This document shows positions 34,254-43,100 of a stretch of 64,000 bases of DNA, piece by piece. The DNA is from an uncultured Lachnospira sp. (GTDB lineage: Bacteria; Bacillota; Clostridia; Lachnospirales; Lachnospiraceae). Location: positions 124,001 through 188,000 of the forward strand of contig CAKRLE010000004.1 in the NCBI GenBank assembly GCA_934359185.1, in the 5' to 3' direction. The first letter of the stretch is position 1; every line of letters begins with the position of its first letter. The position numbers and the translations under genes were made by a program. A model generated the notes under the pieces. It made no database searches and was not told the origin of the DNA. It saw only the letters and a program-made list of their open reading frames with translations.

Positions 34254-36737
34254 TTAATTAGTCTTCACATCAAGATTGAGCTTAGTGCTCTCCTTGTATG
34301 GTCTGAAAAGCATATAAAGGAATCCTATAACAATAAGAAATGCAACGATTGTTCCAAATCCAAATACACCATTTGTAATAAGATTGCCAATCTGATATAC
34401 ACAAAGACCTACAAGATAAGCAAAGCCACACTGATATCCGATTGCAAACCAGAACCACTTAGTATTGTTCATCTCTCTCTTGATAGCACCCATAGCTGCA
34501 AAGCAAGGAGCACAAAGGAGGTTGAAGCAAAGGAATGACATACCTGCTGCCTTAGTAAACTCTAACGCCATTGTTGCATATGTAGAAAGCTCTCCACCAC
34601 CATAGAGGATACCAAGTGTACCAACGATATTCTCCTTAGCAACAAGACCCGTGATAGCTGCTACAGTTGCCTGCCAGTTACCCCATCCAAGAGGAATGAA
34701 GATCCAAGCAAGTAAATCACCGATTCTGGCAAGAATACTCATATCAACTTCATCTTCAGCAAGCATTCTGAATCCTTCATCTGTGAATCCAAAATATGTT
34801 GTGAACCAAACTACGATTGTTGAAAGGAGGATGATTGTACCAGCTTTCTTGATGAATGACCAGCCACGCTCCCACATGCTTCTTAATACGTTGCCAAGTG
34901 TTGGCATATGATATGCTGGAAGCTCCATAACGAATGGTGCTGGATCTCCGGCAAACATCTTTGTCTTCTTTAATATAATTCCTGAGCAGATGATTGCTGC
35001 AATACCGATAAAGTATGCTGATGTAGCAACTACTGCTGATCCACCAAAGATAGCTCCTGCTATCATTGAGATAAATGGAACCTTAGCTCCACAAGGAATA
35101 AATGTTGTTGTCATGATTGTCATACGACGGTCACGCTCGTTCTCGATTGTACGTGAAGCCATGATACCAGGAACACCACAACCTGTACCGATAAGAATTG
35201 GAATAAATGACTTACCAGATAAACCAAATCTTCTGAAAATTCTATCCATGATGAATGCGATACGTGCCATGTAACCACAAGCCTCAAGAAATGCAAGTAA
35301 TAAGAACAATACAAGCATCTGTGGTACGAAACCAAGTACGGCACCAACACCGGCTACGATACCATCAAGGATAAGGCCGTTAAGCCAGTCAGCGCATCCG
35401 ATAGCATCAAGTCCGTTACCGATAAGCACTGGGATACCAGGAACCCATACTCCATAGTTAGCTGGGTCTGGAGCTGCACCGTCATACTTAACTGCTAATT
35501 CTATAGCTTCTTTAATCTGTGCTGCATCTGCTGTTGCATCTTCTGTTGCAAGAGTTTCCTCATCTTCAATAGTATAATCAACTGATGCATTAGGTTTTAC
35601 TGTGGCTGCAAGCTTGTTAAGTGCTGCTACAGCAGCTTCTGAATCATAATCATCTGCCTCTGTATCAATAGCATCTGCATATGCCTCTCCGCTGTCGCCA
35701 AGGCTCTCGATGTAAGCTGAGATGATTGCGTCTGAATCACCATACTCATCAGCAGCTTCTTCATAAGCACTTGTTCCGATTCCGAACAAATGCCAGCCAT
35801 CGCCAAATACGCCATCATTAGCCCAGTCTGTTGCAGCAGAACCGATTGTAACCATTGAAATATAGTATACAAGGAACATAATAACTGCAAAGATTGGAAG
35901 TGCAAGAATTCTGTTAGTTACAATCTTATCAATTTTATCTGATGTTGTAAGCTTCTCTTTCTTAGCAGCCTTAGTACAACACTCACCGATAATTGAAGAT
36001 ATGTATGTATATCTCTCATTAGTGACGATTGACTCTGTATCATCATCAAATTCATCCTCTAATGTCTTAATCTGCTTAGAAACATCTGGAACCAAATCCA
36101 TCATGTTACCAATCTTGTCATCCTTCTCAAGAAGCTTGATAGCGAAAAATCTCTTCTGATCTTCAGCTATGTCTGAGCCAATCAAAGACTCTGTCTCTGA
36201 TATAACGCTCTCAAGCTTTTCATCAAATGAATGAACTGCTGGAGTCTTCTTACCAGCAAGTGCAACTGCCTTGTCAGCAGCTTCCTTGATGCCTGTTCCC
36301 TTAAGTGCTGATATCTCAACAACATCACAGCCAAGCTTCTTGCTTAACTTGTCAATGTGAATCTGGTCACCACTCTTAACAACGAGATCCATCATGTTAA
36401 CAGCCATAACAACTGGTATACCTAATTCCATGAGCTGTGTTGAAAGATATAAGTTTCTCTCGATGTTAGTACCATCAACGATATTAAGGATAACGTCTGG
36501 TCTGTCTTTAATAAGATAATTTCTGGCAACTACTTCCTCCAATGTATATGGAGATAATGAATAAATACCAGGTAAATCCATGATTGTCACATCTTTATGA
36601 CCCTTTAATTTACCCTCTTTTTTCTCAACAGTAACTCCTGGCCAGTTACCAACGAACTGATTAGAGCCTGTTAATGCATTAAATAATGTTGTTTTACCGC
36701 AGTTAGGATTACCTGCTAATGCAATTTTAATAGACAT
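34254..36737 (-). CDS. feoB: Ferrous iron transporter FeoB with acidic insertion
   Basis: 827 aa Fe2+ transporter. N-terminal G domain: GNPNCGKTT (9-17), DLPG (54-57), NMMD (114-117); GDI-like helical domain to about 265; membrane core from 275 with two gate regions including PFISMIAG and the conserved Cys in IGTGCGVPG. Between the first helix and the rest, residues about 322-430 form an Asp/Glu/Ala-rich insertion (EYGDSDAI..., DTEADDYDSEA...) not found in typical FeoB and probably exposed outside. Second-half helices end with a short basic tail. Follows feoA in the operon; AAGGGAG ribosome site. Confidence 0.96.
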   Translation of the reverse strand: MSIKIALAGNPNCGKTTLFNALTGSNQFVGNWPGVTVEKKEGKLKGHKDVTIMDLPGIYSLSPYTLEEVVARNYLIKDRPDVILNIVDGTNIERNLYLSTQLMELGIPVVMAVNMMDLVVKSGDQIHIDKLSKKLGCDVVEISALKGTGIKEAADKAVALAGKKTPAVHSFDEKLESVISETESLIGSDIAEDQKRFFAIKLLEKDDKIGNMMDLVPDVSKQIKTLEDEFDDDTESIVTNERYTYISSIIGECCTKAAKKEKLTTSDKIDKIVTNRILALPIFAVIMFLVYYISMVTIGSAATDWANDGVFGDGWHLFGIGTSAYEEAADEYGDSDAIISAYIESLGDSGEAYADAIDTEADDYDSEAAVAALNKLAATVKPNASVDYTIEDEETLATEDATADAAQIKEAIELAVKYDGAAPDPANYGVWVPGIPVLIGNGLDAIGCADWLNGLILDGIVAGVGAVLGFVPQMLVLFLLLAFLEACGYMARIAFIMDRIFRRFGLSGKSFIPILIGTGCGVPGIMASRTIENERDRRMTIMTTTFIPCGAKVPFISMIAGAIFGGSAVVATSAYFIGIAAIICSGIILKKTKMFAGDPAPFVMELPAYHMPTLGNVLRSMWERGWSFIKKAGTIILLSTIVVWFTTYFGFTDEGFRMLAEDEVDMSILARIGDLLAWIFIPLGWGNWQATVAAITGLVAKENIVGTLGILYGGGELSTYATMALEFTKAAGMSFLCFNLLCAPCFAAMGAIKREMNNTKWFWFAIGYQCGFAYLVGLCVYQIGNLITNGVFGFGTIVAFLIVIGFLYMLFRPYKESTKLNLDVKTN

Positions 36738-36813
36738 TTCTAACTCCCTTTCTGTAATTCTAATATTTGTTAGGTCTGTCTAACCGTGTGGCAAAAAAAT
36801 AGTCGGATAACTA

Positions 36814-37032
36814 TTATTCGCACTCGATTATCTCAGCATCTGCCTTACGGATTGATAACTCATATCCTCTGACAGTAACCTCAATTGGATCTCCAAGAGG
36901 TGCTACTTTTCTGACATATACGTCCACGCCCTTCGTGATTCCCATGTCCATGATACGTCTCTTAACTGGGCCTTCACCAGCAATCTTTGTAACTTTAACT
37001 GTCTGGCCACAAGCTACTTCTTTTAATGTCAT
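36814..37032 (-). CDS. feoA: Ferrous iron transport protein A (second copy in operon)
   Basis: 72 aa SH3-like FeoA. MTLKEVACGQTVKVTKIAGE, RRIMDMGITKGVDVYV and DPIEVTVRGYELSIRKADA are the standard FeoA blocks. A small cytoplasmic partner required for FeoB activity. Lies between the first feoA and feoB; ribosome site AAGGAGAG. Confidence 0.93.
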   Translation of the reverse strand: MTLKEVACGQTVKVTKIAGEGPVKRRIMDMGITKGVDVYVRKVAPLGDPIEVTVRGYELSIRKADAEIIECE

Positions 37033-37043
37033 AGTCTCTCTCC

Positions 37044-37256
37044 TTATACCAGAATTTTGCCTGCCATGTCTTTACCAATGGCAATCCTTGAATCTTTAAT
37101 GTTAACTATAAGATTGCCTCCTGCCTCAGATATAACCGTCACTGACGCGCCAGTAACGAATCCAAGCTTCTCCAAAAACAATCTCACTTCCTCTTTTCCA
37201 CCAACTTTAATAATGGTGTGTTCCTGTCCTGCTTCAATCATAGATAACGGCATCAT
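37044..37256 (-). CDS. feoA: Ferrous iron transport protein A (first copy in operon)
   Basis: 70 aa, more divergent FeoA: MMPLSMIEAGQEHTIIKVGG, LFLEKLGFVTGASVTVIS, NIKDSRIAIGKDMAGKI. Start at the ATGATG at 37256 behind AGAGG; the open frame extends to 37337 but would cross the -10 box. First gene of feoA-feoA-feoB. Tandem FeoA copies are common in Clostridia. Confidence 0.9.
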   Translation of the reverse strand: MMPLSMIEAGQEHTIIKVGGKEEVRLFLEKLGFVTGASVTVISEAGGNLIVNIKDSRIAIGKDMAGKILV

Positions 37257-37308
37257 AACGACCTCTTTTCTGTGGCTATTGATAAAATGTTTCATTTCCA
37301 GCACAGTT

Positions 37309-37337
37309 AGTATATCCGAACAGTCATTAGATGTCAA
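37309..37337 (-). promoter_or_regulatory. feo operon promoter
   Basis: Minus-strand -35 TTGACA (37332-37337) and -10 TATACT (37309-37314) with a 17-bp spacer, near-perfect sigma-A. The transcript begins about 45 bp before feoA. Confidence 0.85.
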
Positions 37338-37346
37338 TAACTTTTT

Positions 37347-37380
37347 TTAGCTTTTTCTAATTATTTTTAGTTATTTCTAA
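37347..37380. promoter_or_regulatory. Two DtxR/IdeR-type operators
   Basis: TTAG-N6-CTAA occurs at 37347-37360 and again at 37367-37380, 20 bp apart (two helical turns), just upstream of the feo -35 box. TTAG-N6-CTAA is the core of DtxR-family sites. The divergent gene at 37653 encodes such a regulator with an iron-type ligand set. Confidence 0.75.
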
Positions 37381-37527
37381 TGCAATTTATGCATGCTTAT
37401 ATATGTCACAAAAATTTTACAGATAAATACAGGAGTACTTCCATTCTATAGTTGTAATTATGTCCAACTGCTTGAAAAAGAAAATTTATTGTGATAATAT
37501 ATTGCTATCGAAATCAATAATCTATCT

Positions 37528-37560
37528 GATGGGACATTTTTATCCCATCTTTATATTTAT
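37528..37560 (+). terminator. Terminator-like hairpin upstream of the dtxR-type gene
   Basis: GATGGGA (37528-37534) pairs with TCCCATC (37543-37549), followed by TTTATATTTAT. It lies about 100 bp before the regulator gene with no gene ahead of it, so it may end an antisense/leader transcript or attenuate the regulator. The remainder of 37381-37652 is AT-rich with no other clear signal. Confidence 0.5.
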
Positions 37561-37652
37561 ATATCTGCAATATTCCATTAATAATTAATTATATATAATT
37601 TAATATGTTAGATATGATAAATATATTTTGCTGATTTCTCAAGGAGGGTTAG

Positions 37653-38018
37653 ATGAACACAGGTAATAACGAATCTGCTGAAAACTATCTGGAGACTATT
37701 CTTGTTCTTAGCAAGACGCTCCCTGTAGTTCGTTCAGTTGATATATGCAATGAATTAGGATTTAAGAAAAGCAGCGTAAGCGTTGCCATGAAGAATCTAC
37801 GGGAAAAGAATTATATAATTGTTTCTGATGCAGGCTTTATCACTCTTACGGATGCTGGCCGCTCTATTGCTGAGATGATTTACGAACGCCATGAATTTTT
37901 GTCTGGCTGGCTTATCAAGCTCGGTGTTCCAGCAGAGGTCGCTACAGAAGACGCTTGTAAGATTGAGCATGTAATCAGCAAGGAAAGCTTCGAGGCTATC
38001 AAGAATGCTGTGGGATAA
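37653..38018 (+). CDS. DtxR/MntR family iron-dependent regulator
   Basis: 121 aa: N-terminal winged helix (YLETILVLSKTLPVVRSVDI, LGFKKSSVSVAMKNL) and metal-binding dimer domain (ERHEFLSGWLIKLGV, EDACKIEHVIS). The DACxxEH arrangement has Cys, as in iron-sensing DtxR/IdeR, where manganese-sensing MntR has Glu. The C-terminal SH3-like domain is absent. Divergent from feoA-feoA-feoB, whose promoter bears two TTAG-N6-CTAA sites; control of ferrous iron uptake is inferred. Start at 37653 behind AAGGAGGG. Confidence 0.9.
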   Translation: MNTGNNESAENYLETILVLSKTLPVVRSVDICNELGFKKSSVSVAMKNLREKNYIIVSDAGFITLTDAGRSIAEMIYERHEFLSGWLIKLGVPAEVATEDACKIEHVISKESFEAIKNAVG

Positions 38019-38372
38019 GATGATGCTGATGGGGTTGTAATTTCATGAAGCTTTGATCTCGCGTAATTCTGATTTCGTGAGACTTTGATTTCATGATTCA
38101 GTATTAACAGCATATGAGTTTGGCTTATATCAAGGATTTTCTCATGAAAAATCCAAAAAGCTCCCAAATATGGCACCTAAAAATTGAAATTAGATTTATA
38201 CAAGAAAAAGTTGCTTGGAAATCCGAATTCACGAAGAATTCTGGGTTTTCCAGCAACTTTTATATTATTTAAGCCAAAAGCCAATTCTTGACCTACAAAA
38301 CAAATGCCTTTTTGGATTTTTAAAGAAATATTTCTCTCATACACCCAAATTTACTTCTGTCCAATCTGTATT
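38019..38372. other. 354-bp gene-free interval: hairpins and a degenerate tandem repeat
   Basis: Between convergent genes. Holds an imperfect tandem repeat of about 31 bp (38040-38101, ATTTCATGAAGCTTTGAT then ATTTCGTGAGACTTTGAT), a small hairpin GGATTTT/AAAATCC (38134-38154) and the strong hairpin at 38206-38262. No coding frame with a ribosome site was found. Confidence 0.6.
38206..38262. terminator. Bidirectional terminator hairpin
   Basis: AAAAGTTGCTTGGAAA...GAATTC pairs with GAATTC...TTTTCCAGCAACTTTT. A-rich on the left and T-rich on the right, so it can stop transcripts from both the dtxR-type gene (+) and thrH (-). Confidence 0.75.
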
Positions 38373-38975
38373 TTAGTTCATAGCCTTCTTAATGGCAGCC
38401 ATAAGCTCGTCGTATGTCTCAAATGCTTCAAGTTCAGGATTGTCCTGCTTAATCTTATCAGTACTCTTGAATAAGAATCCTGCCTTACTTGCCTTAATCA
38501 TGGCAAGGTCGTTGTAGCTGTCGCCACTTGCTATAGTCTCATATCCGATAGACTGTAAAGCCTTAACAGTTGTGAGCTTAGACTGCTCGCAGCGCATCTT
38601 GAATCCTGTAATCTCTCCGTTATCAGCAACCTCTAAAGAATTGCAGAATATAGTTGGCCAGCCAAGCTTCTCCATAAGCGGAGTTGCAAACTGTGAAAAT
38701 GTATCACTAATAATAATAACCTGTGTAAATGAACGAAGCTCATCTAAGAACTTCTTAGCTCCTGGAAGTGGATCAATCTTGGCAATTGTCTCCTGAATCT
38801 CTTTAAGTCCAAGACCATGCTCTTTAAGAACACCCAGTCTCCATTTCATAAGCTTGTCATAATCAGGCTCATCTCTTGTAGTCTTCTTTAACTCTGGAAT
38901 TCCACTAGCCTCAGCAAATGCAATCCAAATCTCTGGTACCAATACACCTTCAAGGTCTAAACAAGTAATGTACAT
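38373..38975 (-). CDS. thrH: Phosphoserine phosphatase / homoserine phosphotransferase ThrH
   Basis: 200 aa HAD-superfamily enzyme. Motif I CLDLEGVLVPEIW (nucleophile Asp; DLEG instead of DxDxT is diagnostic of ThrH), motif II ISDTF, motif III Lys region, motif IV SGDSYNDLAMI. Also PELKKTTRDEPDYDKLMKWR, conserved in ThrH. Dephosphorylates phosphoserine and can move the phosphate to homoserine. ATG 38975 follows AAGGAGAAAT; the upstream open frame to 39017 lacks a site. Monocistronic. Confidence 0.93.
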   Translation of the reverse strand: MYITCLDLEGVLVPEIWIAFAEASGIPELKKTTRDEPDYDKLMKWRLGVLKEHGLGLKEIQETIAKIDPLPGAKKFLDELRSFTQVIIISDTFSQFATPLMEKLGWPTIFCNSLEVADNGEITGFKMRCEQSKLTTVKALQSIGYETIASGDSYNDLAMIKASKAGFLFKSTDKIKQDNPELEAFETYDELMAAIKKAMN

Positions 38976-39113
38976 ATTATTTCTCCTTTTTGCAGACACA
39001 GGAACAGCTTCCTGCATAATTATGAACTCTCATTGAGTAATTATATATTATTTATAATAGAGATTCAATGAGTTTCTGTGTCTTCATTCTAATATCAGTG
39101 TTCTACTACAACT

Positions 39114-40067
39114 TCACGAATTCTCATCCCTGATAACAATGATATCATTTACCTTCAATACCATATCCTTCTGTGGCAGTATCGACAAATCATCACGAAG
39201 CACTAAAAACACGGTAACACCGCTGCTCTCCTCCAGCTCCTCAACCGTCTTGCCAGCATTTGTGGTATCGACAAGAACCTCTGCTATCTCTTTGATATCC
39301 TCGTCCTTGAGGGCTGATATATTGCTCTTTCTCTGATACTGCTCAACAAAACCAGCACTTATAATACCTGTAGGTATGGCAACCACGCCTACGCCAAAAT
39401 ACGCTATGCATATCGCCATGATTCTTCCAAGAGTTGTTATCGGATATATATCACCATAACCGACAGTAAGCAGCGTGGACATGCTCCACCACACACCACT
39501 GAACGCATTGCAAAATACCTCCGGCTGTGCATCATGCTCAACACTGTACATACACAGACTGCTCGCAAGCATAAGTATAAGCACTATAAATACAGACGAT
39601 ATAATCTGGTTTCGCTTCTCATACAAAACCGTTGTTATGACATTGAATGAATCATACTTTGCATTCAGCCTGAACAGATGGAATATCCTTGCCACCCGCA
39701 GCATTCTGAATATGACAAATCCTGACAGGAAAAATGCTGGTATAATTGTCAGCAAATCAACAATTCCATCAAATGATATTATAAATTTAAACCTTGCCTG
39801 GATTCTGTTGCAATGAGGAAACAGATAGTCAGCTGTCCATATACGCAGCACGTATTCAACACAGAATATCGTTACCGTCACATACTCCATAACATTGAAA
39901 AAATCAGACATCCATGCAAGCTGGTCAAATGTCTGCATAAATGTAACAACAATATTGCATACAATTGTAATTGTTATAAATATATCAAACGCCCGACTGA
40001 TTAGGTTACTCTTATCACCAATCTGTATTATGTTGAATACTTTCTGCTTTAACTGTTTATCTTTCAT
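39114..40067 (-). CDS. Voltage-gated-type potassium channel
   Basis: 317 aa, six membrane helices (about 25-245). S4-like segment FRMLRVARIFHLFRLN with regularly spaced Arg, pore filter TLLTVGYGDIYP (K+ selective TVGYGD), then a cytoplasmic tail with a small TrkA_C/RCK-like domain (about 285-317: QKDMVLKVNDIIVIRDE). The start overlaps the stop of the NhaC-type antiporter gene (ATGA), so the two ion transporters are translationally coupled. Likely works in K+/membrane potential balance with the antiporter. Confidence 0.93.
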   Translation of the reverse strand: MKDKQLKQKVFNIIQIGDKSNLISRAFDIFITITIVCNIVVTFMQTFDQLAWMSDFFNVMEYVTVTIFCVEYVLRIWTADYLFPHCNRIQARFKFIISFDGIVDLLTIIPAFFLSGFVIFRMLRVARIFHLFRLNAKYDSFNVITTVLYEKRNQIISSVFIVLILMLASSLCMYSVEHDAQPEVFCNAFSGVWWSMSTLLTVGYGDIYPITTLGRIMAICIAYFGVGVVAIPTGIISAGFVEQYQRKSNISALKDEDIKEIAEVLVDTTNAGKTVEELEESSGVTVFLVLRDDLSILPQKDMVLKVNDIIVIRDENS

Positions 40068-41674
40068 ACCTGCTTTTTCTTCTTGACCTGTTTAATAGCT
40101 AATATAACACAAAGCATCATAACCATAGAAATTGGAAGAGTTATGAATGCATTCTGGATAAAACCAGCCAGAATATAACTTACAAATGATACTGCTGCCG
40201 CCAGCATTGCGTATGGAAGCTGTGTTGACACATGATTTACATGGTTACATTGTGCTCCCGCTGATGCCATAATTGTTGTATCAGATATAGGTGAACAGTG
40301 GTCTCCACATACTGCACCAGCCATACATGCAGATATAGAGATAATCATAAGCTCATAATTGCTGCTCTGGAATACCTCTACAACGATAGGGATAAGTATT
40401 CCAAATGTTCCCCATGATGTACCTGTCGCAAATGCGATTACACATCCAACCACAAATATAACAGCTGGAAGCAAGCTCATAAAGTCACCTGATACTGAAC
40501 TCATAACGTCAAATACAAATGTCTTTGCCCCCAGAAGGTCTGTCATGCTTTTTAGTGTCCACGCAAATGTAAGGATAAGAATTGCAGGAACCATAGATTT
40601 GAAGCCTTCTGGAATACATTCCATACATTTGTTGAAATCTAATACATTTCTGACACAATATAATACAACTGTCACAACTAATGCAAAAAAACTTCCAAGT
40701 GCAAGTCCTACGGATGCATCACTCTGTGAAAATGCAGTTATAAAATCAACGCCACCAAAGAATCCACCTGTATAAATCATTCCAATAACGCAGAATATAA
40801 TAAGACTTATGATAGGAATAAGAAGGTCAATAACCTTGCCATTAGACACTTCCTGTTCCTGAACATTGCTGTTGCAGGCTTTGTTGCCTGAACCGTATAT
40901 ATCGCCATTGACTGCACTGATTTCGTACATTTCCATCTGTCCATATTCGACCTTTAACAGAATCATTGAAACCATCATAAATATTGTAAGAATCGCATAG
41001 AAATTATACGGAATTGCCTTAACGAACAGCGCAAGTCCATCCTCGCCCTCAACGAATCCGGCAACCGCCGCTGCCCATGACGATATAGGCGCTATGATAC
41101 ATATTGGTGCCGCTGTCGCATCTATTAAATATGCCAGCTTTGTTCTTGATATTTTGAATTTATCGGACACCGGACGCATTACGCTTCCCACTGTAAGGCA
41201 GTTAAAATAATCATCTATGAATATCAGTACACCGAGAAGCACTGTGATAAGCTGCGCTCCCTGTCTTGATTTGATATGCTCTGACGCCCATACTCCGAAT
41301 GCTCTTGAACCTCCAGCCCTGTTCATAAGTGCAACCATAGTTCCAAGTATGACGAGGAATATAAGAATTCCTACATTATAGCTGTCTGTCAGCACTGCAA
41401 CTATTCCATCAGAAAACGCAGTGTTAACCGTCTTTTCAAAGCTGAATCCTGACGCAAATACTGCACCGACTGCTATTCCTACGAAAAGTGAGCTGTATAC
41501 CTCTTTTGTTATCAACGCCAGTGCTATCGCAATAAATGATGGAACCAGCGACCAGAATGTAGCATATTCTGAAGGTGATGGAATCGCTGTCATATATCTG
41601 GATATAATTCCAAGCGCTATGACAACAAGCGCAACAACACCTATGCTAATGATACTTGTTTTCTTGTTTTTCAA
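40064..41674 (-). CDS. Na+/H+ antiporter, NhaC family
   Basis: 536 aa, about 11-12 membrane helices. Family motifs IFIDDYFNCLTVGSVMRP (about 150-168), SSWAAAVAGF, FATGTSWGTFGILIPI and GDHCSPISDTTIMASAGAQC. Start is a TTG at 41674, placed by TAGGAGGAAA seven bases upstream; no ATG is in a suitable position. Exchanges sodium (or a carboxylate, as in some NhaC relatives) for protons. Overlaps the K+ channel gene by 4 bp. Confidence 0.9.
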   Translation of the reverse strand: MKNKKTSIISIGVVALVVIALGIISRYMTAIPSPSEYATFWSLVPSFIAIALALITKEVYSSLFVGIAVGAVFASGFSFEKTVNTAFSDGIVAVLTDSYNVGILIFLVILGTMVALMNRAGGSRAFGVWASEHIKSRQGAQLITVLLGVLIFIDDYFNCLTVGSVMRPVSDKFKISRTKLAYLIDATAAPICIIAPISSWAAAVAGFVEGEDGLALFVKAIPYNFYAILTIFMMVSMILLKVEYGQMEMYEISAVNGDIYGSGNKACNSNVQEQEVSNGKVIDLLIPIISLIIFCVIGMIYTGGFFGGVDFITAFSQSDASVGLALGSFFALVVTVVLYCVRNVLDFNKCMECIPEGFKSMVPAILILTFAWTLKSMTDLLGAKTFVFDVMSSVSGDFMSLLPAVIFVVGCVIAFATGTSWGTFGILIPIVVEVFQSSNYELMIISISACMAGAVCGDHCSPISDTTIMASAGAQCNHVNHVSTQLPYAMLAAAVSFVSYILAGFIQNAFITLPISMVMMLCVILAIKQVKKKKQV

Positions 41675-41702
41675 AATATTTCCTCCTAGAATTAACAATT
41701 TC

Positions 41703-43022
41703 TTATTGTCTGTAATTAATGCTCCAGCTTTTATCAGATTCAGTGGTTATTGAAGCCTCATAAAAGCATCTTACTGCCTCGTACATATACTGTGTGTCCT
41801 TAACACCTGCTGTCTCATATGGTGAATGCATTGCAAGCTGTGCAAGACCTATATCTATGGTATTAACAGATACGTGGCGGTTAGATATATTACCGAGTGT
41901 AGAACCACCAGCTATATCTGAGCGGTTGACATATGTCTGGTATGGCACACCTGCCTTCTCACATATCATCTTGAATATAGTATCAGAAACTGCGTCCGTT
42001 GTATACTTCTGATTTGCATTATGTTTTATCACAATTCCCTTATTCATATAAGGTCTGTTAGTTGGGTCTGCTTTATCTGTATGATTAGGATGTACCGCAT
42101 GTGCGTTATCAGCTGACAGCATATAGGAACAGCTCTCTGCAATTCTTCTTGCCTCTTCGCTCTTACCTGAACAAACCGCTATACGCTCCATAACGTCTCT
42201 AAGAAATGTTGAATCCGCTCCCTGCTTGGTTGTGCTTCCAACCTCCTCATTATCAAATACAGCGCATACCGATACACTGTCTGCGCTGATTCTGCCATCT
42301 ATAAGTGCTCTCATACAGCTATAAGCGCACATCAGGTCATCAAGTCTTGGTGCTGACACATATTCATTGTCAGCTCCCCATACACAGCCCTGCTGTCTGT
42401 TATATAGGAATAAATCCATCCCCACCACACTATCTGCATAAGACTTGCCTGTGATTATCTGCTCTAATCTTCCACCAGCCATCTCGCTTCCAATAAGTGG
42501 AATCATGTCTTTCTGCGCATTATAGCTGTACCCTGAATTGACCTCTCTATCCATATGGATAGCAATGTTAGGTATCATGCACAAATTCCTGTCAATATTA
42601 ACAAGCTTTGAAACGAATTTTTCTCCAGACTGTGTCTTTTCTTTAACAATAACTCTTCCTGCCACAGAAAGCGGTCTGTCAAACCATGGTGCCATTATCA
42701 TGCCACCATATTTCTCGACATTAAGGCATGTATAATGTCCATCAACTGTCATCTCAGGATTCGTCTTTATCTTAAATGACGGTGAATCACTGTGTGCCGC
42801 CGCTATCTGATAATTGGCGTAATCTGCTTTTTCAGGCATATTAAAGGCTATTATAGATGAGCCTCCTCTTGTGGCATAATATCTGCTACCAGCCTCTATA
42901 TCCCATTCGTCACATTCATTCAGATGCTTATATCCCTTAGCATCAAGCATATCTGCAAAATTCGCTGCTGCATGGTATGCTGTAGGACTTACCTCAATAA
43001 ATTTAATCAAATCTTCTGTCAT
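41703..43022 (-). CDS. M18 family aminopeptidase
   Basis: 439 aa dinuclear zinc aminopeptidase that prefers acidic or neutral N-terminal residues. Metal and catalytic sites: AAHSDSPSF (His), APRLDDL (bridging Asp), DNEEVGS (catalytic Glu and ligand Glu), SADNAHAVHPN (Asp) and AMHSPYE (His). Cytoplasmic dodecamer expected from family. Start at 43022 behind AGGAG. Probably in one transcript with the downstream antiporter (28-bp gap). Confidence 0.94.
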   Translation of the reverse strand: MTEDLIKFIEVSPTAYHAAANFADMLDAKGYKHLNECDEWDIEAGSRYYATRGGSSIIAFNMPEKADYANYQIAAAHSDSPSFKIKTNPEMTVDGHYTCLNVEKYGGMIMAPWFDRPLSVAGRVIVKEKTQSGEKFVSKLVNIDRNLCMIPNIAIHMDREVNSGYSYNAQKDMIPLIGSEMAGGRLEQIITGKSYADSVVGMDLFLYNRQQGCVWGADNEYVSAPRLDDLMCAYSCMRALIDGRISADSVSVCAVFDNEEVGSTTKQGADSTFLRDVMERIAVCSGKSEEARRIAESCSYMLSADNAHAVHPNHTDKADPTNRPYMNKGIVIKHNANQKYTTDAVSDTIFKMICEKAGVPYQTYVNRSDIAGGSTLGNISNRHVSVNTIDIGLAQLAMHSPYETAGVKDTQYMYEAVRCFYEASITTESDKSWSINYRQ

Positions 43023-43100
43023 TTCTGAATCTCCTGATTATTTATCTTATATCTTTTATTTTTCAACTTATATCTTCTGTTGGTATTAGTACCTATTGCT

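Noticed and set aside
37880-38176. 98-aa minus-strand frame over the 3' end of the DtxR-type gene
   Set aside because: Antisense to a well-supported gene, with no ribosome site or domain.
39029-39072. Terminator between the K+ channel and thrH genes
   Set aside because: Stem CTCATTGA/TCAATGAG has a long AT loop and no T-run; kept only as a possible weak hairpin.
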